A DNA stretch of 64,000 nucleotides from the NCBI RefSeq assembly GCF_012912005.1, contig NZ_JABBEA010000009.1:1-64000 (forward strand). The letters are read 5' to 3'. Shown in pieces: positions 34,209 to 43,126 of this stretch; the first letter of the stretch is position 1; each line of letters starts with the position of its first letter. A program made the position numbers and the translations under genes. The DNA is from Paenibacillus sp. SZ31 (GTDB lineage: Bacteria > Bacillota > Bacilli > Paenibacillales > Paenibacillaceae). The notes beneath the pieces are model-generated. The model ran no database searches. It was not told the DNA's origin and saw only the letters and a list, made by a program, of their open reading frames with translations.

Positions 34209-35303
34209 TTGAGTTTTACTAAAAAAAGGTTTTCCGAAAGTTTATCAGTCATAACAGAATTTAAAGATGATTATTTTACATGTAAAAATATTACGCCATC
34301 AGCATTGACATCTTTAACTTTAGCAATGAAAGGTTTTTTTGAAACATATAATACTCTCCATAGTTTTAATTACAACTTAGATAACTTCTCAGAGTTACAA
34401 GAGAAACAATTTTGTGAATTTACTGATTATCATGAGAATTACATGCAAGTCATTATTCACTTTCATCATTTCATAGAATTAATTATTAAGGATGCATTGA
34501 GATTTCATAGTGAAAATCTCGCCAACAATTTACGAGATAGTAAAGTAAAAGAGGGTGGATTGCTTCAGTTCTTGCGAGATGGAAGAGATATTGGTGATAT
34601 AAATTTCACGGACAAGTCAGTTGAATATGATAAATCTTTAAATAGAGCACTGGCACTACCAAACAGCTCATTGCAGGGGATTTTAATTCAGCATAAAGAA
34701 GCCTTAGAAGAGATCAATACATTAAGGAACATGTTGTTACACCGAGGAGCACGTTTTTTACTTTATAAACAACTAGATGAATTCGTTGTTAGAATGATTC
34801 TTCCGCTAGTTCAAGATATACTTTATAAATGTGAAGAACTATGGGATGGTGAAGAAATAAGAGAATATTGGTGTTATGATAACGATTATAGCGATATTGA
34901 TCCAATAGAAGAGCTAACTAATATGTCAAAAGAGGAAGTAATTGATCATAAAGCTATTGCGTTTTATAAAGCAGTTGGATCAGCACTTTACCAAAAGCCA
35001 GTTGGTAATCTTCTGAGAAGTATTTATGAAGAAGATTTAATTAAACAAATTTACGATATACAAGATAAATCGAAAAAAACTTGTTTTGTATGTAGCAATG
35101 ATACTCTTTTCCTTTATCCTGATATAGATTACTCTTCTACTCATAAACTCAATAAAGGGGAGCATTATTTTAAATCTAATAAAGCAGTTTGCACTGAATG
35201 TGGGCTAAGACTTTATAAGGATGTAAATGAACCAGCGGATTATGGTATAAATGAGGATGAAGGACGTATTTGGGAATACACGCACTTAATAGAGATAAAT
35301 TAA
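34209..35303 (+). CDS. HEPN-like protein with a zinc-ribbon C-terminus
   Basis: A 364-residue protein. Residues 90-200 are long helices with ELIIKDALRFHS and, at about 173-178, LRNMLLHRG, an R-x4-H HEPN motif. The C-terminal part has two Cys pairs (CFVCSND and CTECGL, about residues 294-331) that could bind zinc. The TTG start has GAGGAG upstream. It lies 220 bp after gajB, on the same strand and equally AT-rich, so it probably belongs to the same accessory region but has room for its own promoter. I do not know it as a Gabija component. Confidence 0.5.
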   Translation: MSFTKKRFSESLSVITEFKDDYFTCKNITPSALTSLTLAMKGFFETYNTLHSFNYNLDNFSELQEKQFCEFTDYHENYMQVIIHFHHFIELIIKDALRFHSENLANNLRDSKVKEGGLLQFLRDGRDIGDINFTDKSVEYDKSLNRALALPNSSLQGILIQHKEALEEINTLRNMLLHRGARFLLYKQLDEFVVRMILPLVQDILYKCEELWDGEEIREYWCYDNDYSDIDPIEELTNMSKEEVIDHKAIAFYKAVGSALYQKPVGNLLRSIYEEDLIKQIYDIQDKSKKTCFVCSNDTLFLYPDIDYSSTHKLNKGEHYFKSNKAVCTECGLRLYKDVNEPADYGINEDEGRIWEYTHLIEIN

Positions 35304-35386
35304 ATGTGTTCGGATGTTCTTAATTATATTTTAATATACAGCTAATAAACGATAAAAGAGACTTTAGCTTCCACTAATGAGATGGA

Positions 35387-35436
35387 GTCGAAAAAGGGGG
35401 CCTGATGACAGTTGTCATCGGGCCCCCTTTTTCGAC
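35387..35436. terminator. Very long hairpin, bidirectional terminator
   Basis: Arms 35387-35410 and 35413-35436 are 24 nt and complementary except for one G-T pair, with A5 and T5 runs inside the stem. It closes the accessory region (plus) and the minus-strand dioxygenase-like gene. The gap 35304-35490 holds nothing else. Confidence 0.8.
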
Positions 35437-35490
35437 TTTTATGTAAAGGTGAAATTCAGTTTTCACGAGATATTTTGCAGAGGTTCTGAT

Positions 35491-36165
35491 TTAATTAGAT
35501 ATAATGGAGTACAGACCGTCTTGTAAACGTAGCCTACCAGACTGCCCCATTTCAACCTTAATCTCAGTGGCGAATACACCAGGCTTACGCCCATCTGGGA
35601 ACCAAGGCATCTGTTTATCAATGACAATAAACATGCCTTCTGCGTCACCCGTGGGGGAGAATTTCTTTCCGTCTCCAGCAAAGGGTTCAAGTTGATAATG
35701 CCCATTCAACGTGCTCATCGTCTCAGGAACATCATCGACAGGCAGGCCGATTTCACTAATGCAAAGCAAATGCTTCGCTTCGAAAGTTTCATCGACTGCA
35801 TTATCGAGTGAGTGGTGAGAGATGAATTCCATCAAGTTGCCGCTCGGATCATAGAAATAGATGGCTGTTGCATCCCAGTAAGGGAAATAGAATTCATCCT
35901 GTCCATCTTTGGAAAGCAACGGAATGTTACGGTCTTGGGCCCACCTTTTCGTATCAGCAAGTTTATTCGTTGGAATCGTAAACGCTACATGATAGTATGG
36001 CTTCTCTTGCTCTGGCGCCTTCTTGAAAGAAAGGATCGACTCTCCGGCACGGAATGAAACGAATGTTGTACGATCCTCCACAAGCTCCAACTCCAGTACT
36101 GTACCGTAAAACCCCTTTATGGCCTCGATCTGATGTGTCAACAAACCCACTTCTCTTATTCTCAT
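35491..36165 (-). CDS. VOC-family protein (glyoxalase/CatE-like)
   Basis: About 224 residues with two vicinal-oxygen-chelate modules: residues 1-115 end in the classic AIYFYDPSGNLMEFI, and the second half (LCISEIGLPVDDV) carries the paired fold. Such proteins are metal-dependent dioxygenases, lyases or resistance proteins; the substrate cannot be told. ATG 36165 has AAGGAGAG upstream. It follows the LysR gene on the same strand after 22 bp, so it is probably cotranscribed with that regulator. Confidence 0.78.
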   Translation of the reverse strand: MRIREVGLLTHQIEAIKGFYGTVLELELVEDRTTFVSFRAGESILSFKKAPEQEKPYYHVAFTIPTNKLADTKRWAQDRNIPLLSKDGQDEFYFPYWDATAIYFYDPSGNLMEFISHHSLDNAVDETFEAKHLLCISEIGLPVDDVPETMSTLNGHYQLEPFAGDGKKFSPTGDAEGMFIVIDKQMPWFPDGRKPGVFATEIKVEMGQSGRLRLQDGLYSIISN

Positions 36166-36187
36166 TTCAATATCTCTCCTTCTAAAC

Positions 36188-37069
36188 TCACCTTTGATTG
36201 AAATATTCGATCGTCTTTTCAATAAATGCCTTAGCCGATTGCGTCAGGTAGCGGTCAGACCGATGGATGATCTCAAAGTGTCGGTATGGCGGATCGTCTG
36301 TAATGCGAATACAGCGTAATGAGGGTTCATTCATGGCTTGGATCAGAGGATAAGGCAGCAGTGTTCCTCCGACGTTGGCTTTGACCAGGCTAATGATAGA
36401 GGTTGCCGAACTGGTCTCCATGATGGTGTTTAGGGTGAATCCATATTTACGGCAATAACCGTCGACTAATTCTCTGCCCGTAAATCCTTCGGGAAACATC
36501 ACCGTTTGAATATCACGCAGTTCCTGGATTCCAATCGTGCTGCGTTCAGCCCAATCATGATTCTCGGAAACGACCAGTACATACTCTTCACTGCACAAAG
36601 GAATGCGTACAAGCCGATCATCAGGGGCAGACGTGATCTCGATGCCGATGTCGACTTCATTTTCCAACACTTGATTCACGACATAGATCGAAGAAATCAC
36701 CTTCAATTGCACTTTGGGGAATCGGGCATGAAAATCAACGAGCAGTGGAGTGAGACGGTAATCCAAATCGGATGGAAGAACACCAATGACTAATCGACCT
36801 CGCTGATCATTACGGAATTCAGCTAGCGCATCTTGGGTATTCTGTAAATGCCGGATCATCTGTACACAGTGCTCCAGAAACAGAGACCCTGCCTGGGTCA
36901 TCACAATCTTTTTGCCAACACGGTCAAATAAAGGAACACCAAGTTCATCCTCCAACCCACGTATTTGTTGACTCAACGTAGGTTGAGATATGCCAAGTTT
37001 CTCAGCTGCCCGGGTAAAATGAAGCTCCTCACACACCATAATAAAGTTTTCCATTTGACGAATCTCCAT
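36188..37069 (-). CDS. LysR-family transcriptional regulator
   Basis: A 293-residue protein with the N-terminal winged helix MEIRQMENFIMVCEELHFTR followed by AAEKLGISQPTLSQQIRGLE, and a C-terminal two-lobe effector domain. ATG 37069 has AGAGGTG upstream; an upstream in-frame ATG adds six residues. It lies between the VOC gene it precedes and a divergent MFS exporter, and a palindrome in the 168-bp divergent gap fits a LysR site. The inducer is unknown. Confidence 0.9.
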   Translation of the reverse strand: MEIRQMENFIMVCEELHFTRAAEKLGISQPTLSQQIRGLEDELGVPLFDRVGKKIVMTQAGSLFLEHCVQMIRHLQNTQDALAEFRNDQRGRLVIGVLPSDLDYRLTPLLVDFHARFPKVQLKVISSIYVVNQVLENEVDIGIEITSAPDDRLVRIPLCSEEYVLVVSENHDWAERSTIGIQELRDIQTVMFPEGFTGRELVDGYCRKYGFTLNTIMETSSATSIISLVKANVGGTLLPYPLIQAMNEPSLRCIRITDDPPYRHFEIIHRSDRYLTQSAKAFIEKTIEYFNQR

Positions 37070-37112
37070 GAATTCACCTCTAATCATTGGTTTTAGTAAT
37101 CATTTTAATAGA

Positions 37113-37127
37113 AACAATAGTATTGTT
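37113..37127. promoter_or_regulatory. Palindrome in the lysR-MFS divergent region
   Basis: AACAATA-G-TATTGTT, 7-bp perfect arms, 44 bp upstream of lysR and 111 bp upstream of the MFS gene. It is the likely LysR recognition site. Confidence 0.55.
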
Positions 37128-37237
37128 CAATCATTATATTGAATCTATACTTAGTCAGTGTACCAACCCAAGATCCTTTCGCTGCCCAATAAGATCTTGG
37201 TAAATGTATCGATACTACTACCATGAGGTGATCCATA

Positions 37238-38434
37238 ATGAAACTTTTCTATATTGTATTCGCGCTTATCCTGGCTTCACTGAACTTGAGACCACCCATT
37301 ACATCCATTTCTCCGCTAATGAGCACCATACAGCATGATCTGGGTTTGAGCGGTATGACCGCCAGTCTGTTAACTACACTACCGGTATTATGTATGGGCA
37401 TATTCGCTCCGTTCTCCGTAAGAATAAGTAGAAGGTGGGGGAATGAAGGTGCCATTGTGCTGGCTTTAATCCTTATTGGGTTAGGTACGGGATTACGATT
37501 TTTCGTGGGTGCAACCCCGTTAATGATGTTCACTTCTTTTCTGTCGGGTGTAGGGATTGCATTGGCAGGGCCGCTGTTGTCCAGCTTCATTAAGCAGTAT
37601 TTTCCTAACCGAGTGGCAGCTATGGTAGGCATCTACTCTACAGCGATGGTGATGGGGGCCAGCATTAGCGTGGGACTATCGGTTCCGCTCCAGCATGCGC
37701 TGGGTGGATCTTGGAAAGGGTCTTTAGCCACGTGGGCATTACTCGCAGTCATTGCATTACCGATCTGGTTGAAATTGGCCTATTCTGCGCGCACAGAGCG
37801 ACAATCCGGTAAAACTACGGCTGTAGTTCATTCACCACTTCCGGTGAAGAACAGGCGTGCCTGGGTGCTGACACTGTTCTTCGGATTGATGGCAGCTATA
37901 TTCTATTCACTAACCGCTTGGCTTGCGCCAGCCATTCAAAGCCAGGGATACAGTCAAGAGACCGCAGGCAACATCCAAACGTTATTTACATTGATATCAC
38001 TGCCATCTACGTTATTCATTCCCATGCTTGTACACCGGTACCAAAGACGTGTCTTCTGGCTTGTTGGATGTGCGATGTTGGAGTTAATAGGTGTCCTGAT
38101 GCTGAACCTCTCTGTCAGTCCGTGGCTCGCGGCGATCCCACTCGGTATTGGCGCAGGTGGACTGTTCCCGATTGCACTCATGTTGCCGATTGATGAGACG
38201 AACAATGCTCAGGAAGCAAGTAGCTGGTCCGCTATGACTCAATCTGGTGGCTATATCTTGGGAGCACTGGGGCCGCTTGCGATTGGTTGGCTCCACGATC
38301 TGACAGGCAGTTTCGTGCAAGCGTTCTATGGTTTGGCTATCATCATCGTGTTGCAGATTATCGTTCAATTGGCTATTGGCAATAAGAAAAGCTCAAAAGT
38401 TGTTGGCCATGAGCAGGAGCTAAAAGGCATGTAA
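37238..38434 (+). CDS. MFS transporter, CynX/NimT-like
   Basis: A 398-residue membrane protein with 12 predicted helices. The opening ILASLNLRPPITSISPL (near residue 13) is a signature of the CynX/NimT/YycB branch, which includes cyanate and nitroimidazole exporters. Length is normal. GAGGTG precedes ATG 37238. It is divergent from the LysR gene, so control by that regulator is likely; the substrate is unknown. Confidence 0.85.
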   Translation: MKLFYIVFALILASLNLRPPITSISPLMSTIQHDLGLSGMTASLLTTLPVLCMGIFAPFSVRISRRWGNEGAIVLALILIGLGTGLRFFVGATPLMMFTSFLSGVGIALAGPLLSSFIKQYFPNRVAAMVGIYSTAMVMGASISVGLSVPLQHALGGSWKGSLATWALLAVIALPIWLKLAYSARTERQSGKTTAVVHSPLPVKNRRAWVLTLFFGLMAAIFYSLTAWLAPAIQSQGYSQETAGNIQTLFTLISLPSTLFIPMLVHRYQRRVFWLVGCAMLELIGVLMLNLSVSPWLAAIPLGIGAGGLFPIALMLPIDETNNAQEASSWSAMTQSGGYILGALGPLAIGWLHDLTGSFVQAFYGLAIIIVLQIIVQLAIGNKKSSKVVGHEQELKGM

Positions 38435-38461
38435 AGTAAAATGGATATAGAAATATGATCT

Positions 38462-39493
38462 TTATACATGATCTAACAAGTCCATATAGTACTGCCGTAA
38501 TGATTCTTTTAACGTGTCCGGTTCCATGATCTTAATGGATTTGCCGAATCCTGTGAGGTACCGAGTGATGAAATCAATTTCATGAGGCTCATACGAACCG
38601 ACAAGAAGCATTTGTGCCGATTCACTTCCCGGTTCATTGACGTGCATGATCTGCATAGATGGAAAATGTTCTTGCTGGAATAGCTCCATCCCGGCATCAT
38701 CAATCAGGCATTTGAATGGAATTGCTTGTTCAGATGGTTTCCATAAAGATTGGACATCCTGTGAATAGAGTTCCTTTACATGAGTTAAAGGTTCAATCTC
38801 CGATGTTTCAGCTGAAGTGATCCGGTCGCAGCGGAACACTCGGTATGCTTGTTTATTCAGATCATAGGCCTGGCAATACCAGTAGCCCCTCTTGGCATAG
38901 AGCGCGATGGGTTGAATGGTACGGATGGTGAAGCTTGATGTGCGAGATGGTGAATCCGATGTCTCAGGATCAGAAAGGTTGACAGGAGACGGCCCTGTAT
39001 CAGGTGATCTCCGTTGATCAGGATACGTAATCAGGATCACTATATTTTGCACTGCAGCCATTAACAGAAACTCCAAATGCTCGCTATCGCGAATCTGCTC
39101 CGTATGTCGGAAGGAAACCCGGTGTTGAATATTCTCAATATCCTGTCGTTGCTTGTCGGATAATGCGCTCATAAATTTCTCATGAATAGTACGGAAAGAG
39201 ACCTGAAAGGGCAAGCTGGAGAAGCTGCGGAGGGCCTGCATCGCAAAATAAAGGGCATGAAGCTCCCCCGTGTTAAACGAAATGGGAGGCAGCTGCATCT
39301 GTTGTAGCAGTCGATATCCGCCGTAGCGTCCATATTCGACATAGATGGGCGCACCCAACTCTTCCAATGAAGCGATATCTCTTAACGCGGTTCGCTTGGA
39401 GATCTGGAACTCCTGCATAAGATCTTGCAGGGTGAACTGTTGTTTTTGATTAATATAGCGCAGCATCTGGTTCATGCGTTCTAATTTTTTCAT
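38462..39493 (-). CDS. WYL-domain transcriptional regulator
   Basis: About 343 residues: an N-terminal winged helix (LQDLMQEFQISKRTALRDIA), then a WYL domain with YAKRGYWYCQAYDLNKQ and YRVFRCDRI, and a C-terminal WCX extension. These bind ligands or nucleic-acid fragments and act as regulators. ATG 39493 has AGAGG upstream; further upstream codons lack a site. It is divergent from the glyoxalase-like gene 88 bp away, its probable target. Confidence 0.85.
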   Translation of the reverse strand: MKKLERMNQMLRYINQKQQFTLQDLMQEFQISKRTALRDIASLEELGAPIYVEYGRYGGYRLLQQMQLPPISFNTGELHALYFAMQALRSFSSLPFQVSFRTIHEKFMSALSDKQRQDIENIQHRVSFRHTEQIRDSEHLEFLLMAAVQNIVILITYPDQRRSPDTGPSPVNLSDPETSDSPSRTSSFTIRTIQPIALYAKRGYWYCQAYDLNKQAYRVFRCDRITSAETSEIEPLTHVKELYSQDVQSLWKPSEQAIPFKCLIDDAGMELFQQEHFPSMQIMHVNEPGSESAQMLLVGSYEPHEIDFITRYLTGFGKSIKIMEPDTLKESLRQYYMDLLDHV

Positions 39494-39580
39494 ATCGAAA
39501 CCTCTTAATGGTGCCATAGATTGGCACCTTTCGTAGTTATAGTGATAAGTGTAATCCAATAGGAACAAGGAGGCAATATA

Positions 39581-40024
39581 ATGAATTTTGAAATCATACC
39601 ATTTTTGTCGATGAACGGGGATGCGGCGGCAGCCATTGCTTTTTATGAGGAGTTTCTGGGCGCCAAGGTGATATTCAAGAAAAGTTATAAAGAGATGAAG
39701 GAGATGAACCCGGGCTTCGAGTACCCTGCCGGTCAAGATGAATATATTACACATTCGGTACTAGAGATTGGGGTCAACAAGATCATGATTGCGGAAGAAG
39801 CAATGGACACGGAGAGAGCATGGCAGCTGGGAAACAGCACATCATTATGTATCCAATCCAAGGATAAATCTACAATCGATCAATTGTATCATTCTTTGGT
39901 GCAACATGAGGGTGTGAAAGTACTGGTACCTTACGAGCAAAATGAATTCAGCCCAGGATACGGCATTGTGCGGGACCCGTTTGGTATTGCGATTCAACTG
40001 TGTGTGACGGTGCATGATTTTTAG
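39581..40024 (+). CDS. PhnB-like VOC protein
   Basis: A 147-residue single VOC domain: FLSMNGDAAAAIAFYEEFLG at the start, YGIVRDPFGIAIQLC at the end. The PhnB/YjdN-like subgroup is widespread and mostly uncharacterised. AAGGAGG precedes ATG 39581. Its promoter faces the WYL regulator. Confidence 0.8.
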   Translation: MNFEIIPFLSMNGDAAAAIAFYEEFLGAKVIFKKSYKEMKEMNPGFEYPAGQDEYITHSVLEIGVNKIMIAEEAMDTERAWQLGNSTSLCIQSKDKSTIDQLYHSLVQHEGVKVLVPYEQNEFSPGYGIVRDPFGIAIQLCVTVHDF

Positions 40025-40177
40025 AATGAGGTGAGGAGCCGTTTCATTCATTTATGCCTCAAGTGAACATTCATCACTAAAGCTTCACTTCAGTAGTCCC
40101 ATAGATTAGGTATAATCTTCAGTAGAGGTTTGGACAACAGAGCAGGGTGTCTGAGCAGAGAGGGGCTGGGGGTTGAA

Positions 40178-40771
40178 GTGAGGAAACAAGGCGCTATTGG
40201 CAAAGAGAGCAGGCTTCGTCTCCTGGAGGCAGCAGCAGAGGAGTTTGCATTGAGTGGGTTCTATCAGACCAAAATAAGTTCAATTGTTGCTCGGGCTGGG
40301 TTAACACAACCTGCATTCTATCTGTACTTTGAGAGCAAAGAAGCAGCTTTTGCGGAGCTGGTGGCAGATTTTCGTAATGGCCTCAGTCAGGCAGTGCGCG
40401 ATAGTCATATCGGGCCGGGAAAGAATAGGGAGGACCTCAAGGAAGCGGTCGTGGCCTCGTTGGAGCAGATCTACCGATTCCTAGGACGGAATCCCGCATT
40501 GACCCGAATTGGATTGTATCTGTCCCCGGAGTCCGTGGGCATCAAGGCTGAGATTGCCGGGCTCATGGAACAAAATCTGATTGAAGAACAGCAAGCCGGA
40601 TATTATCGGCAGGATCTCGATGCGATTTTCTTCGCGGAATGTCTACTTGCTATCATTGAACGCTTAACCCTGATTAAGCTGTTGCCTGGTCGCGAAACGC
40701 CTTCGCAGTTGGCACGGCAGACGCAGGATCTCTTTTTCTACGGCATATTGGACATGCAGCAGCGAAGCTAA
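40178..40771 (+). CDS. TetR-family transcriptional regulator
   Basis: About 197 residues. The N-terminal helix-turn-helix is canonical: RLLEAAAEEFALSGFYQTKI, SSIVARAGLTQPAFYLYF, ESKEAAF. The C-terminal ligand domain is all-helical. GTG 40178 is preferred for GGGGG five bases upstream; a longer in-frame form starts TTG 40130. It converges on the flavin oxidoreductase gene, whose promoter region carries a perfect TetR-like palindrome, so this regulator may control it. Confidence 0.88.
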   Translation: MRKQGAIGKESRLRLLEAAAEEFALSGFYQTKISSIVARAGLTQPAFYLYFESKEAAFAELVADFRNGLSQAVRDSHIGPGKNREDLKEAVVASLEQIYRFLGRNPALTRIGLYLSPESVGIKAEIAGLMEQNLIEEQQAGYYRQDLDAIFFAECLLAIIERLTLIKLLPGRETPSQLARQTQDLFFYGILDMQQRS

Positions 40772-40785
40772 ATGAGTTCAATAGG

Positions 40786-40820
40786 AAGAGCCAGACCCGG
40801 ATTATCGGAGTCTGGCTCTT
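40786..40820. terminator. Bidirectional terminator between tetR and the oxidoreductase
   Basis: An 11-bp stem AAGAGCCAGAC / GTCTGGCTCTT with a 13-nt loop between convergent genes. Confidence 0.8.
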
Positions 40821-40833
40821 ATTATATATGAAG

Positions 40834-42777
40834 CTATATGGCACTCGCAGCGTAAAAACCAGAACGAACGGCAGTACCTACTTTGCCAATCTTCACACAA
40901 TCGCCCATGAGGCTGGTCTTGGTTCCGAACTTGGCTCGGATCAGCTCAGCGATCGTTGTATTCTTTCTCATCCCAAAGGCGTTAATGATCGTATCTGCTT
41001 CAATGAACACTTTGGAACCATCAGCTTTCTCTGCATGTAACCCATTAGCCTCAAAGGAGAGGACCTTGTGTCCACCGAGAATGGTCACTCCGTAGCTATC
41101 GAGCATAGGCATCAGTGCTGCACGGTTAATGTACATCACATCTTGCCCCGCTTCCGGGCGCATCTCGATGATGGTGACTTTTTTGCCTTCCATAGCCAGC
41201 TCAAGTCCCAGATCGCAACCTGTTAAACCCCCACCAGTAATGACAATATGTTCGCCGCGCACAAGTTCTTTTTGTAAATGGGCCTCAATGGCTCCCACGA
41301 CATTATCGTTATCGATTCCAGGGATTGGAGGCACAAGAGGTACTGCTCCTGCACCGATGAAAATATGATCAGCTGCTTCAAGTGCCGGATCATCCGGCTT
41401 GACCTCATGATTTAACTTCACTTTCACGTGAAGCTGGGTTAACTGCCGCTCATACCAGCCAATCAGGGCGCGCAACTGGCCTTTGAATTCCGGGGTTGCT
41501 GCACTGGTGACCTGTCCACCGACAGTGGCTTTTTTTTCATACAGTGTAACCTCATGGCCTTTGAGTGCTGCTACACGTGCTGCTTCCAGACCGGATGGTC
41601 CACCGCCTACAACAACGACCTTCTTGGCAGTCTCCGCCTTGTGAATCGCAAAACGTTTCTCGTTCGCTGCCTGAATGTTAACTGCACAGCTGATTTTGGT
41701 ATTCCGTTCGATAATCCGACCGATGCATTCCTCGTTACAACGAATACAAGGACGAATATCCTCCCGCACATTATCCCGCAGTTTGTTTGGAAGCTCGGCA
41801 TCGGCAATCAATGCGCGACCAAACATGACGAAGTCAGCATTCCCGGATTCGATTAAGCGGACAGCACTCTCCGGTGTATGGCTCCCCGAGTTCAAGATGG
41901 GAATGTTCACAACCTGACGAGCAGGTTCACACATATAATCCATACAAGCATCACCCAAGTAAGCTGGCGGGAAAATGTAATCAATTCTTTCGTAGGAACC
42001 TGCATCTATATCAACGGCATCTACGCCAGCACGTTCGAGAATCTGCAACATCTCCAGACTGTCCTCTACCGTACGTCCGCCTTCAAAGCGATGATCCAGT
42101 GCCATCCGGAACAAAATGGGCATGTCTGGACCCACAGCTTGGCGGATCGCCTGTACGATCTCAACGGCGAATCGCATGCGTTTCTCTGTCGTGCCGCCAT
42201 ATTCATCTTCACGTTTGTTCCAGATCGGTGACATAAACTGATCGATCAAATAACCGGCGTGGGCATGAATTTCGATCCCATCAAAGCCCGCCCTTTTCAA
42301 TCTGGCTGCCGAATCGGCGAATTGCTCCATAATGGTCTGTATTTCTTCCACCGTAAGTGGATGGCACAGAACTTCCGGATTATAGATGGCAGGGATGGCT
42401 GAAGCCGATACGGGAGGTTTCCCTGAACGGTCGGGTAGGGCGTTGCGTCCGGTGCCGCAGCTGAGCTGAGCAATAATCTTGGTGCCATAACGTTGGACTG
42501 CATCGACCAGATCCGTGAGCAATGGAATGACATAATCCTTCTCCACAATGCCTTCCAACACGCCCTGAGCTAGATCTTCGGTCAAAAATTGGGCACCAAG
42601 GATGATCATACCCGCGCCGCCTTTGGCGCGTTCCTCATAATAATCGATCTCTTCCAGAGAGATGCGACCATCAGGGCTAGCTGAATTGGTCCCCATAGGG
42701 GACATGACAATTCGATTATTTACTTCCATCGTTCCGATGCGGAATGGGGTGAACAGCTTTTCATAAGGATGATTCAT
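40834..42777 (-). CDS. NADH:flavin oxidoreductase, FadH-like (2,4-dienoyl-CoA reductase family)
   Basis: A 647-residue protein: an N-terminal old-yellow-enzyme TIM barrel binding FMN (IVMSPMGTN, GFDGIEIHAHAGYLIDQFMS), a 4Fe-4S cluster motif CIRCNEECIG plus a later Cys, and a C-terminal FAD/NAD(P) part with two Rossmann loops (VVVGGGPSGLEAA and IVITGGGLTGCDLGLE). It probably reduces alpha,beta-unsaturated acyl-CoA or other enoates; many relatives are of unknown substrate. AGGAGG precedes ATG 42777. Confidence 0.9.
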   Translation of the reverse strand: MNHPYEKLFTPFRIGTMEVNNRIVMSPMGTNSASPDGRISLEEIDYYEERAKGGAGMIILGAQFLTEDLAQGVLEGIVEKDYVIPLLTDLVDAVQRYGTKIIAQLSCGTGRNALPDRSGKPPVSASAIPAIYNPEVLCHPLTVEEIQTIMEQFADSAARLKRAGFDGIEIHAHAGYLIDQFMSPIWNKREDEYGGTTEKRMRFAVEIVQAIRQAVGPDMPILFRMALDHRFEGGRTVEDSLEMLQILERAGVDAVDIDAGSYERIDYIFPPAYLGDACMDYMCEPARQVVNIPILNSGSHTPESAVRLIESGNADFVMFGRALIADAELPNKLRDNVREDIRPCIRCNEECIGRIIERNTKISCAVNIQAANEKRFAIHKAETAKKVVVVGGGPSGLEAARVAALKGHEVTLYEKKATVGGQVTSAATPEFKGQLRALIGWYERQLTQLHVKVKLNHEVKPDDPALEAADHIFIGAGAVPLVPPIPGIDNDNVVGAIEAHLQKELVRGEHIVITGGGLTGCDLGLELAMEGKKVTIIEMRPEAGQDVMYINRAALMPMLDSYGVTILGGHKVLSFEANGLHAEKADGSKVFIEADTIINAFGMRKNTTIAELIRAKFGTKTSLMGDCVKIGKVGTAVRSGFYAASAI

Positions 42778-42848
42778 GTGTGTGTCCTCCTGTTGTTGGT
42801 AAGTATTGGATGAATTGAATAGACAGAAATATTGGATAGTAACATAGG

Positions 42849-42862
42849 TTACTCGCGAGTAA
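42849..42862. promoter_or_regulatory. TetR-type operator upstream of the flavin oxidoreductase
   Basis: TTACTCGCGAGTAA, a perfect 14-bp palindrome 72 bp upstream of the oxidoreductase start. The rest of the 349-bp gap 42778-43126 shows no gene. Confidence 0.6.
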
Positions 42863-43126
42863 TATAAGTGATAAACCCATCGTAAACGTTCAACGACAAA
42901 TTATAAGTGAAAAAAATCACAATCAATTCATGTTATCTACATTTATGGAGCAGAGTATAGGTTACGAATCATCTGGAATAACAGAGGGACTTGCTCTTGG
43001 CGATGCAATACAAAAGTGTATGCTACTATGCTTTGTGTTACGATACGTACAAGTAGACGCGATCGGAAGGATGTTCTGTCACTACATGATTAATCACAGT
43101 TACGTTTAACGGATGGGGATAAGCTA

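Noticed and set aside
29607..35490. A second Tn7-like element carrying Gabija
   Set aside because: No further TnsB-type repeat, TGT/ACA terminus or matching 5-bp duplication was found around this block.
40828..42236. Several plus-strand frames opposite the flavin oxidoreductase
   Set aside because: They are antisense shadows of a well-supported 647-residue enzyme.
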